Assembly (NCBI GenBank): GCA_946811695.1
Contig: OX328124.1
Span: forward strand, 88,353,972-88,417,971
Length of the DNA stretch: 64,000 nucleotides
DNA from: Gonocerus acuteangulatus
Taxonomy: Eukaryota > Arthropoda > Insecta > Hemiptera > Coreidae
Direction of reading: 5' to 3'
Below the pieces are notes generated by a model. It searched no databases. It saw nothing but the letters and a program-made list of their open reading frames with translations, and was not told where the DNA came from. The translations under genes were made by a program, and so were the position numbers. Shown here piece after piece: positions 45,784 through 56,381 of this stretch (the first letter of the stretch is position 1; the number at the start of each line of letters is the position of its first letter).

Positions 45784-45962
45784 TGGAGGCCCATTCGCCG
45801 TGATTGTTAAGGCATGAGCCCCTAACAGTCCATGCCAACGGTCAATGGTTCGATTCCCACTTAGGGGTGGTGGCTTTTCTTTGGAAAAAAGGAAAGACAT
45901 CAACCCTGTCGTCGCTAGAAAGAGTGGTGACCTATTGATGACCCGTCCTAAAATTATTAGTT
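45784..45962 (+). mobile_element. Family B tRNA-derived SINE, best copy
   Basis: The head is GAGGCCCATTCGCCGTGATT, then GTTAAGGCATGAGCCCC, a B box GGTTCGATTCCC near 45847, then GGGGTGGTGGCTTTTCTTTG, GGAAAGACATCAACC, GCTAGAAAGAGTGGTGACC, and the end CGTCCTAAAATTATTAG. There is no poly(A). The tRNA-like head has a long insert between the box regions and does not fold as a functional tRNA. Confidence 0.65.
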
Positions 45963-46122
45963 AATTATAATGGACCTTAAAATTTAAATAAATACTACAG
46001 TCCGATGCCTTATGGTTCAGATTCAGAAGTTTTCTTCGCACCTTAAGGATTAATCTCATAAACTCATACTGAGTTTTTTGTAAAATATTTGATTTATTAC
46101 ATGAGTTAATGCGCGGTTTAAC

Positions 46123-46186
46123 AACATTTTTAGAGATATATAGGGAAATTGTTTTTTTGTTTTCCCTAAATATCTCTAAAAATGTT
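46123..46186. repeat. 26-bp-stem hairpin
   Basis: 46123-46148 and 46161-46186 are inverse with one mismatch and a 12-base T-rich loop. The arms read AACATTTTTAGAGATATA(T)AGGG. Similar AGAGATATAT text continues after it. Confidence 0.9.
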
Positions 46187-46424
46187 AGAGATATATATCT
46201 AATATTAGATTGGTGCAAAAATATAGCAGATTTTGATTATTTATTTTGTTCAGGCAAGTGCTTGCCAAGTAAACAGAGCTAATCTAAAGACCTAGTTGAT
46301 AGTTAAAAACAATAGTTTAGTAGGTGTTATATTATCTATGAGTAAGGAACTCTAAAAATCACCATGTCAGAAATGGATTTCCTCATGTTCGAAATGCCGC
46401 TCAAACCGTATGTAACGGGACCCT

Positions 46425-46500
46425 TAGGATTTAATTACTCTTGAGGAGTTGGTATGGAGCCCCCGAAACATGTAGGACAATTATAAAATAAAGTAATACA
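46425..46500 (+). repeat. Weak relative of the hammerhead-like repeat
   Basis: CTCTTGAGGAGTTGG, then GAGCCCCCGAAACATGTAGG and ATTATAAAATAAAG. The order is as in the 47.3 kb motif but with a degenerate first half. Confidence 0.35.
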
Positions 46501-47078
46501 AAAAAGAAAAGGAAAATATTTACCTAGGCCAAGTATATCCAGAGTGAATATAATGAATTGGTCAGAAATATGCAGATTATAATAATATCAGTTATTAAAG
46601 AGTGGATTAAAAGAAAATAATTTAACATTTTTTTAGGACAGTATTTATATTTTTTTCTTTCTGGGAACAAGATATAAATACTAAAATGAACATTCAGAGA
46701 GTCCCAATGTCCGGGGGGATATACTTTTCGACAAGAATAATTTTTTTTTCTTCCTTGGAATCTGTAATTTTTCTGCTGGGATTCCACATGGGCGAGTCAG
46801 GAAGCGCTTGTAAAGTTGACGAGAAGTAAGGTCATTTCTACTGGTGGGAAAGTGGCGGCCATTCTGGCCTAGGACAATCTCTCCCTCGACCCAACTTTTT
46901 TTAAAGGTTTTTTAAGGGCGGTTTTCTCCTTCCACCCTTCCTTTCCCAGCTCGGGATTTTTTTCTTTCCTTCTATGGGAATATAATACAGTGGACCCTCG
47001 TTTTTAGAGCAAAGCCGTACGCAAATTTTAAAAATTATTCCGGTATTTAAATACGTTTAAATGGAAAAAGAGAGCGGC

Positions 47079-47082
<4 letters not shown>
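46501..47082. other. Unannotated spacer
   Basis: Nothing recognised. Confidence 0.4.
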
Positions 47083-47122
<40 letters not shown>

Positions 47123-47123
47123 A

Positions 47124-47190
<67 letters not shown>
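47083..47190. repeat. Compound (CA)n(TA)n microsatellite
   Basis: CA run of about 28 bases, then about 80 bases of mostly TA alternation, then a short GA run. Confidence 0.96.
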
Positions 47191-47194
<4 letters not shown>

Positions 47195-47290
47195 GAGAGA
47201 GAGAGGGAGAAAAATCCAATGGCAACGTTTAAATAATTATGAAAGTAGAATATATCAGGGTACGGTCGTGGTATCTTAATAAAACTACAT

Positions 47291-47480
47291 TTATTAAAAT
47301 GAGTTTTATTGTATATTTGCCGATGTTTCGGCTTGACAGTCAAGCCTTCATCAGGGCTGTTAAACAAGAAGATATATATATATATATATATATTTGTATA
47401 AAGTCTCTTCTTGTTTAACACCCCTGATGAAGGCTTGAATATAAAGCCGAAACGTCGACAAATAATAAAACTCGTAAAAC
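47291..47480. repeat. Foldback with a hammerhead-ribozyme-like core in each arm
   Basis: Arms 47291-47372 and 47407-47480 are inverse copies around a (TA)n centre. In the right arm: CTGATGA (47424-47430), a stem AGGCTT...AAGCC, then GAAAC (47449-47453) and GTCG. In the left arm, on the minus strand: CTGATGA, AGGCTTGACTGTCAAGCC, GAAAC, GTCGG. CUGAUGA, helix II, GAAA is the hammerhead order. One extra A between CUGAUGA and the stem, and no obvious helix III closing at a cleavage site, argue for a dead or minimal version. Hammerheads are known in Penelope-like elements and retrozymes; membership here is inference. Confidence 0.6.
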
Positions 47481-48190
47481 GGCGTATCGTGGACACAAAT
47501 GATTGTAATACACTATGGCGATATAGGAAGTAAAATTAATGTAGCTGATTTATTAAAATCTGGATGATGACTGGAGATGAATTAGAGGTTTTATATGCTC
47601 CGGAATATATTCTAGAAAGTAGTATGTTGTAAGTTTGTTACCACTTTCAGTGCTCATTGATATATTTGGCTTTATTTGCACCATTAGATACATGTCTCAT
47701 CGGTCATATATTGACAGAACAAACGTGACGAAACATGTCACTATTAATGATCAAAACTTTCAAGGTTGATGTGAACTAGAAATGCTCACACTGGAGTTTG
47801 AGGAAATGAGCTAGCTTATGAAGCTGTCGAAGGAACAACTGTTCAGGAAATGAAGTAAAACACGAAGTTGTCAGACAAAGCACTGTTCGGGAAATATGCT
47901 GTCAAAGAAGCAATGGTACAGGAAATTACACCCGTGCATTTACTTGGTCTATTCTTATCAAACTATACCACAACAGTTTTAAAACATAAACGTCTAATGT
48001 AAAATGTAACTGGTATAATATAAAAACAAAGTAATGTATGTATTCTTGTATCTATAATGCTGCTAATAATAAAATTTGTATTTGTATCTCGAAATCAGTG
48101 TTAATTTTGCTTTTGATTAGACCTGACTCTAAATACATTTTTCCCCCTGTCAGTCTTGAATCGTGTTAAGACTATATATATATATATATT
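47481..48190. other. Unannotated spacer
   Basis: ATTTATTAAAATCTGG at 47548 and an AAACATGTCAC word at 47735 are the only repeat-like hints. No gene. Confidence 0.4.
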
Positions 48191-48221
<31 letters not shown>

Positions 48222-48383
48222 GGCGCATCTACTTCTAGGTCATTAGCGCCGATATCCAGGGTGCAGCGAGGAATTTTCCCAGCGAGCCTTGAGATGAGAA
48301 AATTCCTGCCGGAGGTGGGAATCGAACCCACCATCTCCCGCTTATGAATCCAGCGCGCTAGCCACTAGACTACGGGAGACCCC
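48191..48383 (-). mobile_element. tRNA-derived SINE, complete, minus strand
   Basis: Read on the minus strand: GGGGTCTCCCGTAGTCTAG, GTGGCTAGCGCGCTGG, ATTCATAAGCGGGAGATGG, B box GGTTCGATTCCC, ACCTCCGGCAGG, TTCTCATCTCAAGGCTCGC, TGCACCCTGGATATC, GGCGCTAATGACC, AGATGCGCCGTA and about 27 A. This is the clean reference for the copies split at 2.3/4.6 kb and complete at 59.8 kb. Confidence 0.93.
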
Positions 48384-48384
48384 A

Positions 48385-48668
48385 TATATTATTATTATTA
48401 TTATACGGGGTGTGTTCTTCTCAGTTTCCTGGAGTAAATTCTTTCGGGGGCTATTGCCAACCGAAAGAATTGTTGTTCATATTAGTTTTTTTTTATTATT
48501 ATTATATTTTTATGTTTCTTGTCACGGGCGTTCGTTTAAAAATTTTCGAACTATTCTCGCAGTGTCGAGCAGTACCGCTTGTTGTGCGTCTTTAATCAGT
48601 TCCTCCGAGATTTTCAAGTATTTTGTAGCTGTGACTGTGGTTTTTGGGATGAGTCCATTAGCCGATAT
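48385..48668 (-). pseudogene. R4/Dong-like LINE 3' end, minus strand
   Basis: On the minus strand it encodes only the last ~45 residues: NGLIPKTTVTATKYLKI, then AQQAVLLDTARIVRKFLNER and a stop near 48531. The 3' UTR has CAATTCTTTCGGTTGGC, AATAGCCCCCGAAAG and ACTGAGAAGAACACACCCCG, and an ATT/AAT tail. The plus-strand copy 160 bases away has the same gene end and UTR with several substitutions, so the two are separate insertions of related elements. Confidence 0.85.
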
Positions 48669-48709
48669 AATAATAATAATATTAATAATAATAATAATAT
48701 TTAATTATT

Positions 48710-48740
<31 letters not shown>

Positions 48741-48758
48741 TTAATAATAATAATATTT

Positions 48759-48817
<59 letters not shown>

Positions 48818-48832
48818 AATATATATATATCA
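48666..48832. repeat. (AAT)n microsatellite between two LINE copies
   Basis: AAT/ATT triplets with a switch of strand in the middle and at the end, where ATTATTATT leads to TATATATATC. It is the likely target array of both insertions. Confidence 0.9.
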
Positions 48833-50470
48833 CAGCCTGATTACCAACGAGGAATATATCAAGGCGATAGCCTTAGTCCTTTATGGTTTTGTTTGTCCCT
48901 CAATCCAATGAGCCAGTTACTTCGTGACAGTGGATTTGGTTACCAGCTAACTGTAAATAATCCCGACACCAGGATAAGCCACAGTCTATTTATGGATGAC
49001 CTTAAGTTGTACGCGAAGAATCCTGTCCAGCTACAAAGTATGACGGATATTGTTCAAGATTTTAGTAGCACCATCGGCATGACGTTTGGTATTGACAAGT
49101 GTGCCGTACTGCATGTTTCAAAAGGGCAATCAGTTTTGACCAATAACATTGCGTTAGCTGATGGTGATGCTATCCGTGAACTCGATGAGGATGAGTCGTA
49201 CAGGTATCTTGGCGTACAACAACATCTGAAAATAGCCAAAAGAGAAGTAAAAGAGGAACTGAAGGCTGTGCTTCTTAAACGCTTGCGTCTGATTTTAAAA
49301 AGCTATCTACATGGCAGGCAGAAAATAAAGGCAATTAATACATGGGCAATTTCATCACTGATTTACAGCTTCGGAGTCATCAAATGGTCGGATACATCGT
49401 TACAAGAACTGGATCGTCTCATACGAACAGAGATGACTAAGGCACGTATGCACCACCCCATATCGTCAATTGAAAGGCTGTATTTACCCAGGAATAAAGG
49501 AGGACGAGGTCTCGCAAATATTCAAGACTTATGTCGCTCCCAGGAAATTAACCTGAGGAGCTACATAATGGCAAGCGAGAATCGTCTTTTCAAGGAAATG
49601 GTCAAACTGGACGAAAATTATACAACCTTAAAATTGAAAACAAGCAAATGGCCGGAAATTACGACAGAATCGGATCGCCTTGGCTCGTGGCTAAAGAAAG
49701 CATTACACGGGCGATACCATAGTCAGTTATTTGATCCGGAGGTGGTGCTCTCATGGTCGGTAGCGTGGTTGACTTCTGGAAGGCTATTCCCCGAAACAGA
49801 GGGGTTTGTAATAGCCATCCAGGATCAAGTAATAGCAACAAGATCCTATCGACGTCACGTTTTGAAGGATGTCAACATCTCTGACAAATGTAGACTTTGT
49901 AACAAATCGTATGAGTCGATCCAGCACATTACGGGGGGCTGTGAGATTCTTGCGGGATCCGATTATCTTCAGCGGCACAATAACGTGGCCAAAATATACC
50001 ATCAAGCACTCGCAGAAAAATATGGTATGTTGGATGGTGTGGTCCCTTATTACCGCTACGTCCCAAATAGACTTTTGGAGAAAGGTACAATTAAGATGTA
50101 TTGGGACGAAGCAATATTAACGGACCGTACTGTCCATCACAATAAACCGGACATTCTTATCATTGACAAGGGAAGTAAGACAGCCGATATTATTGATTTC
50201 GCAATCCCCAATGATGAGAATATCCGGAAATCATATGCCGAGAAACTGCGCAAGTATCAGGAGTTGGCCATAGAGCTGAAAGACTTGTATAAGTTGGATT
50301 CCGCAAGGATTACAGCCGTCATAATCTCGACCAACGGGCTCATTCCAAAAACGACGATTGCCGCAAATACCTATTTGAAACTGCCGGAGGATCTAATTAA
50401 AAATGCCCAACAAGCGGTACTGCTTGATACCGCCAGAACGGTTCGGAAATTTTTAAATGAACGCCCGTAA
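48832..50470 (+). CDS. R4/Dong-like LINE: RT C-half and restriction-like endonuclease, 5'-truncated
   Basis: Open without a break for about 545 codons but starting inside the RT, so it is a fragment. Order: RGIYQGDSLSPLWFCLSLNP (RT motif B), HSLFMDDLKLYAKN with FMDD at the catalytic site (48989-49000), MTFGIDKCAVL, YRYLGV, a long thumb/linker, then CRLCNKSYESIQHITGGC as the CCHC finger (about 49889), and NKPDILIIDKGSKTADIIDF as the PD-(D/E)xK-type nuclease, ending KFLNERP. A C-terminal restriction-like nuclease instead of an N-terminal AP nuclease places it with R2/R4-type LINEs. No in-frame ATG or promoter is needed for a truncated copy; it is not expected to be functional. Confidence 0.88.
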
Positions 50471-50570
50471 AAAATAAAAAATCAATAAAAACAATTCTTT
50501 CGGTTGGCAACAGCCCCCGAAAGAATTTATCCCAGGTGACTGAGGAGAAAACCCCCAAATAAAAAATAAT
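50471..50570 (+). other. 3' UTR of the R4/Dong-like LINE
   Basis: CAATTCTTTCGGTTGGC, AACAGCCCCCGAAAG and GACTGAGGAGAAAACCCCC, followed by AAATAATATTATT. It forms a ~70-bp inverted pair with 48409-48480. The CTTTCGGTTGGC and GCCCCCGAAAG parts could pair into a short RNA hairpin. Confidence 0.85.
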
Positions 50571-50597
50571 ATTATTATTATTATTATTAATAATTAT

Positions 50598-50657
<60 letters not shown>

Positions 50658-50662
50658 TTTAT
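50566..50662. repeat. (ATT)n then (TTTA)n tract
   Basis: The LINE tail merges with ATT repeats that pass into TTTATTTATTTA; the latter belongs to the next repeat. Confidence 0.85.
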
Positions 50663-50690
50663 TGTGAGCTCCGCAACTGTGGCGATGAAC
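50640..50690 (-). repeat. I-like LINE 3' tail (copy 4)
   Basis: On the minus strand: CATCGCCACAGTTGCGG, AGCTCACAATAAATAAATA. It matches the ending of the 8.4-14.1 kb element. Coding sequence further in is not recognised with confidence. Confidence 0.5.
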
Positions 50691-51000
50691 TGATTGGGAC
50701 GACAGAAGAAAGATCCGTTAAATATTATTCTGTATGTTTAATAAAATAAAATGAAAGATAAAGAAAAAATCAAAGAGAAAGAGATGCTAGTTATATTATA
50801 TATAATCGAAATAAAATATTACGTATAGTTATACCATTAAATATAAGTATGCTGCTTTTTAGTGTGCATGGAGTATATGTATGTATGGGCTATCTTCAGT
50901 AAGTCGTTTAAGTTGTAAAGTCGCTGCGTTGTCAGTCTGTTAGTATATGTTTAACAAGTTGATCGCTGTCTGTACAAAGATAGCACCCAAAACAATGATA
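50691..51000. other. Unannotated spacer
   Basis: It may be decayed 3' UTR of the I-like tail next to it. No frame is clear. Confidence 0.3.
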
Positions 51001-51336
51001 GTTAGAATTTTAGTCTGTTTGTCCGTTTGTGTACGCTAATCTCAGAAACGGCTTAGCCCATTTAGATGCGATTTTCACTAATATATTATGGTGAGCTTCA
51101 CATAACGTTTAGTGTTTGTTTCATGTAAATTGGTTCATAAATAAAAACGTTATGTAAATGTACATGTAAAGAATTAGGTTGAAATTTGATAAACTATCTG
51201 TATCTATCTATTCTTTCTTCTATATCTTCTATCTATCTATATTAATATAACTGTAAATACCACTAGGCCAAAAAGGTCCAAAAAATGCTGCCCAAAGTCA
51301 CTATTCCACTCGGACGAAGTCGCGGGTAAAGCTAGT
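51001..51336 (+). mobile_element. Short repeat ending GGACGAAGTCGCGGGTAAAG, possibly Helitron-like
   Basis: It contains GTCCGTTTGTGTACGC near its start and ends ACTCGGACGAAGTCGCGGG then TAAAGCTAGT. Repeats with this kind of ending are widespread in insect genomes, and a CTAG just before T fits a Helitron 3' end. No replicase and no definite start are seen. Confidence 0.35.
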
Positions 51337-52630
51337 ATTCTTATAAATTCGTTACAATTTATTACTGGGCAGGAGATATTTAACAAAAATGGATGTATAA
51401 GATTAAAAAAAAAATCTATTATTATCTGCTCTTCTGCAAATAGAAGAAAAATTCTATTTTAGTGGAGCACATATATCACCCGCCGAAAAGAAGAATTAGA
51501 GCGAAAGTGGACAAATGCTTTGTATTGTTCCTCTCTCTTTATACGGAGTTGGAAGCGGATTGGCTTTTTCGCTACGTGAATATGAAAGAGAGAACGGAAC
51601 CAGAGGGATGAATAAAAATATTCATTATAAAAGATGTATGTTTCCACGTCGTGAATCTATTGGGAAACATACTCCTTTTAAAATATAAAGTTTTTTTTTT
51701 TTTTTTTTTTTTTATTTATTTATAAAAAGAGTGAATTATAATTCAGGATAAAATTTTTGCACGATTCCTCCCTCCGTTTGAGAGGGACCCAATGACGCGA
51801 TCCAGTGTCAAGAAAAATTCACAATTTTTGTTTGGAAAGTTATTTATTACTTATGTACACAATAATCAAGTTGTGTAATTTTTTTTCTTTAAATAAAATA
51901 TGTCTTTTTTTGTTTTAATTCAAAACTATGTGAAAATATAAGCCCTTTATTTTAAAAAACCTTTGTATTTCGAATTTTGGATAATTCGAACTTTTTCATC
52001 ACTCTCTAGGGGTTCGAATTATCAAAGTTCTACAGTTTATAAAACGCGAAATCCAGATTTTTCTACGATTTAAAGAAAACTGATACAATCACTGGATGTA
52101 AGAACATCCTAAACAATTAATCATATTTTGATACAAGAATAATACGTTTGTGGAAACAGCATGAATTTCTAGCTTCTAAAGGATTTTTATTGTATTTTGT
52201 TACACATTGTGACAAATATCTTGCTAAAATAATTAATGACAGACTAAATTTGTGGTAATGGTTAGTCGTTTAGCTCGCCCGTTTGATAATTCTTAACGCT
52301 GGCCGGGGCAACTTGCCAGAGCCATGTTCACAAGACTGTTGATCTTGCACAATGGACTTGTTCTTTTCTTCATGGAACTCAGTTCATGTTCATTATATTT
52401 AGATAGTTATTTCGGATTCCTTATCCATTATTGCTTTAAGGACACTGCGAACAACACCTTAAAGGTGGAAGGACTCTTGTGATTATGGTTCCTTCATTTA
52501 GGATATGGATAATATTATAGTGCTTTTTATTGAGAATATTTTGTTGTTATAGATTTTTAGGTTGTTGATTGTTTTGGTTTGGTCAGGATAAAAATATATG
52601 AATTTTTTATGAAAATATAGTTTTAATTAC
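51337..52630. other. Spacer with poly(T) and a possible family C trace
   Basis: A T run at 51691-51713 and, at about 51768, TTCCTCCCTCCGTTTGAGAG with CAATGACGCGATCC, weakly like family C. No gene. Confidence 0.4.
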
Positions 52631-53310
52631 AGAGGAGGATCCTAGGCCGGGAGAAGTTTTTCAGATGGGGCTTCTCGAAAGTGGCTGAATTCACCTATCT
52701 CGGGTCGCTTGTGACAAGCCAGAACAAACCAGTTATGGAAATAAAGCAAAGGATATTAGTAGCCAACCGGTGCTATTTCAGCGCACGGAAACAGTTTTCG
52801 AGCCATGCCCTATCCAGAAAGACTAAGCTCCACTTGTACAAAACTCTAATTCGGCCAGTCCTTCTGTATGGCTCTGAGTCTTGGACAACCTCTCAATCCT
52901 GTGAGCACGATCTCATGGTGTTTGAGAGAATGATTCTGAGGAGACTATATGGAGGGAGACAAACAGCTGGACAATGGAGGCGTCGAACTAACCAAGAGCT
53001 GTATGGACTGTTCGGAGAGCCAGACATAGTCCAGTTAATGAAAATGAGTAGACTAAGATGGGCTGGACACGTAGCAAGAATGGTCGAGGGGGACATTCCG
53101 AAGAAACTCCTCACTGAACCTCTCTATGGGGGCCGAAGAAGAGGAAGACCAAGATTGAGATGGTGTGACCTTGTGGCAGAGGATGCTAGGTCTATCCTGG
53201 GGGTCAGAAATTGGATGGCTTCAGCACAGGATAGAGGCAGTTGGAGGAAGCTGTTGGAGGAGGCCAAGACTCGACATCGGGTTGTAGCGCCGTAGGAAAA
53301 AAAAAAAAAA
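52631..53310 (+). pseudogene. 5'-truncated LINE C-terminal module (copy 2)
   Basis: The open frame 52681-53295 matches the C-terminal part of the 17.8-19.0 kb LINE: FTYLGSLVTSQNKPVMEI, VANRCYFSARKQF, YKTLIRPVLLYGSESW, GEPDIVQLMKMSRLRWAGHV and RRRGRPRLRWCDL, to the stop at 53293. The RT catalytic part is missing. The 3' end reads GGTTGTAGCGCCGTAGG followed by 14 A, whereas copy 1 ends TGTAGCGCC and GAGT repeats. The two differ in many residues, so they come from different subfamilies. Confidence 0.85.
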
Positions 53311-53667
53311 GTTTTAATTATGACCGGACCTTGACTATAGCAACCACCTTGGTGTAATGCATTCGAATTTTAAATAATATTTTCCAAAATTGTTATTCAT
53401 CATTTAAAATCTCAATATTCGCACTTTCCTCCTATGATGTTGTTAAATTTAGGTAAAAAATTCCTCTGATCATGGTTATAATTCTATATAAATTAAGTGT
53501 GATCATGTTCCAAAATGGAAACTGTTTTAGTTACTAGAATCTTAAAAGCAACTCAGTTATTACATTTTTTTATTATTATAATTTCCGGATTAATAAATTT
53601 TTTTATTTATTTATTATCAAGCCTATCATAACGCAGATGATTCGCTCGATAATAACCAATCTGTTCT

Positions 53668-53669
<2 letters not shown>
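53311..53669. other. Unannotated spacer
   Basis: Nothing recognised. Confidence 0.4.
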
Positions 53670-53733
<64 letters not shown>

Positions 53734-53904
53734 GGCGCATCTACATCTTGGCCATTAGCGCCGGGCTATCTATAGGTTGCCGCCCTTTTATAAGGGCCAA
53801 CAGCACGTGGTCGGTCACCCATTCAGGTACTGACCACGCCCGACCTTGCTTAACTTCGGTGATCTATGGGAACCGGTGTATTCAACGTGGCTATGGCCGT
53901 TGGC
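53670..53904 (-). mobile_element. 5S-rRNA-derived SINE, well-preserved, minus strand
   Basis: The head on the minus strand (53904 to 53796) reads as a full 5S rRNA: GCCAACGGCCATAGCCACG, ACCGGTTCCC, GATCACCGAAGTTAAGC, AAGGTCGGGCGTGGTCAG, TACCTGAATGGGTGACCG and GTGCTGTTGGC. The internal 5S promoter (box A AAGTTAAGC and box C region) is kept. The tail is GGGCGGCAACCTATAG, CCCGGCGCTAATGGCC, AGATGTAGATGCGCCGTA and about 60 A. The last part is identical in kind to the tRNA SINE tail. Confidence 0.93.
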
Positions 53905-56381
53905 ATATCTTATTATTACATATTTCAGTTATTACATATCTTTTTGACATTTCATATAAAGTAAAAACATTAATTTACAATAAAAGTATTTTACAACTTA
54001 ATATAACTGTTATAAGTATGCACACTATTATATATATTAAAACATTACTATATAATTACATTACATATGTATATGCAAGTGAACACCACATACATATACA
54101 TTGCTTTAAATACACTATGTATAACACACATTATACACATGTACATACAGACGTATTCATTCACTCAAGCACATAAATATATGCACGTATATCTTCCACG
54201 ATTAAGAGAAAATAAATTTTAAAATAAAATTAATTTAAATTAAAACAACTAAATATGATGAAAACTATCTTTTCTCCAATGCTACCAGATATCAGAAGTA
54301 GCTTCACAGTCTAAAATTAAATCTTATTGTAAAGCTTTATTATAGCGGATTAATATAAACTTCCAAGAGAATTCGGATGGGCTGAAAGTGCCCACTAGGG
54401 TGGATTTGGTACCCATATGATTTCAATAGATCGAAATATAGTAGGGACAAAAGACGTGACAAGGATTTCAGGATTCACTTTTCATTAGAAAGTTTGAAGT
54501 ATTTTTTGAGAATTTTACAGAAGCAGAAAATTGTAAAACGAAGCCATTGATTGGCCGTACGACGGTGTTATATATGGCGGGTTTTTATTGATCATTCTAA
54601 TTCAGGTCTTAGTCGTAAATCATTTGCCGTTTATATTGAATACTCATAAAATAAATAGATCACCAGTTCAAAAATAAAATTTTTATTTTAAACACTTATT
54701 GTTCGAGACGCATTTGTATTTATATAAACCGTCTTATAAATATGGATTAACGTAAATAAAATGAAGTAAATTATAGTCTCATTTTAAGTGGCTATCAAAA
54801 TCCAATATACCAGCCGAAATTTGATTGATATTGCAACGGAACATGGTATACCAAAAAAGACAAAGATGTGTTGTAAAAATAACCTAAATCGGTCCATGAG
54901 GGGGGGGGGGGGGTTACTTTTGAACCAAATTAATAACTTGGCTGTTATTTGTAATTCCATGCAATAAAACTCGGTAGACTAAAAGCCCCACCAATGAGGA
55001 ACATGTGTTCCTCATGTTAAGTTAAAGAAGGCAAAATCGGTGCAATAAAAATTGGAAAAATTATTAATAGAAAAGAAAGAAAGAAAAACTTTACTTGTGG
55101 TAAATAAAGAATGCTGCCTAAATAAATTGGGTTGCTATACATACAGCCTGCTAATAATTCTTTCGAAAAATCATTTTATTAATTTTAGTGATGTTAGTAA
55201 ATTTATTTTAGATTATGGAGGGAAAGAAAAAGGAATTTATTAATTATATCTGTAGACATGATTTTGTAAGTTAATTTTTAGGGGGGTACATTTTTTTTTT
55301 ATCGAATTGGCCACATTTTGTAAAACAATTACAATAATTAATAATTGCGTCAGTTGTTTACTACATTTATAAAAAAAACTGAAACTATTTATATTTGTTT
55401 TGAATTTATATTGGTTATTTTAAGGAAATTATTCAATACTACAGGGTACACTGCCACTTTTCTGACGAATTGGATTCTTAATGTAGCTCCTGCGCGTCAG
55501 AATTTTAACATTACACCTACAAATAACTCTATTGCTTACTATCCTAATGGGTAAAGTCATTTTAATTATTAAATTAATTATTTAGTAATAAAGGTATCAC
55601 AATCCTTCTGGTATTAATCAGAAGATTGTTGAAAACTTGTAGATAAGAAGGTTTACTGATAATACCCTCTCTAACTGCTATAAACATTTATGAGGTGTAA
55701 ATTGATTGCCCTTTCAAAGTTTATGTCTTCCTAAAACTTTCAAGCTTGTCGGCGCCTTACGGTGCTCTTTCTAGCTTCCTTTAAAGGCATTTTTTTTAGC
55801 CTAATCTGTTTTCATTTCCTGTTAAATTGGAAAGTTATTTTTGGAATAATAGAATCATAGGTCTAGAAACTCTAAAACACTTTCGATAAATCACGTTTTA
55901 TGCGGTTTTATCAGATATAATACTTCTATCCTTTTTGGTGCTACTCACTCCCTTCCAGACCAAATACATTTTTAAAGGTATTGGTCAACGTTCTTGTTGT
56001 AAATGAGGTCTATAATCAACTATTGAACGATGGAACGCCGATCGAAGCTGTAAATGTCAAAAATACTTTATACGAGTTTTCGGCTTGTTAAGTTGATCGT
56101 AGACAGGTTTACAAATTTACAGCATCCAAGTAGTGGAAAGAGCGATATAATATTTTTCGGAACATTGAGCTGAAGAAGCAATTTATTGGGGAGGTTGCAC
56201 ATATATTCTCAATCATGCGCTCCGGTGGAGCGATCTTACGGGACAAACGAGAAAGTAAGACAGCTTGTGAGAAATGGAAATCGATTAGTAGAGTAGAGGA
56301 TAATAGCTCTTTAAGTAAAATCTAAAATATTATAAGATTGTGGCGTTTTCATATAAATATTTATTTTAAACAACGGCGTAT

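Noticed and set aside
48409..50540. A DNA transposon with ~70-bp terminal inverted repeats carrying a reverse transcriptase
   Set aside because: The left repeat also contains the coding end of the same LINE in reverse, so the inverted repeats are two LINE 3' ends and not transposon termini.
53796..53904. A 5S rRNA gene on the minus strand
   Set aside because: The 5S-like part is followed by a SINE tail and poly(A), and a second diverged copy with the same tail exists at 44.8 kb, so it is a 5S-derived SINE head.
53637..54176. 179-residue open frame starting with a poly-Phe run
   Set aside because: It reads through the SINE poly(T) and the reverse of the 5S-derived head.
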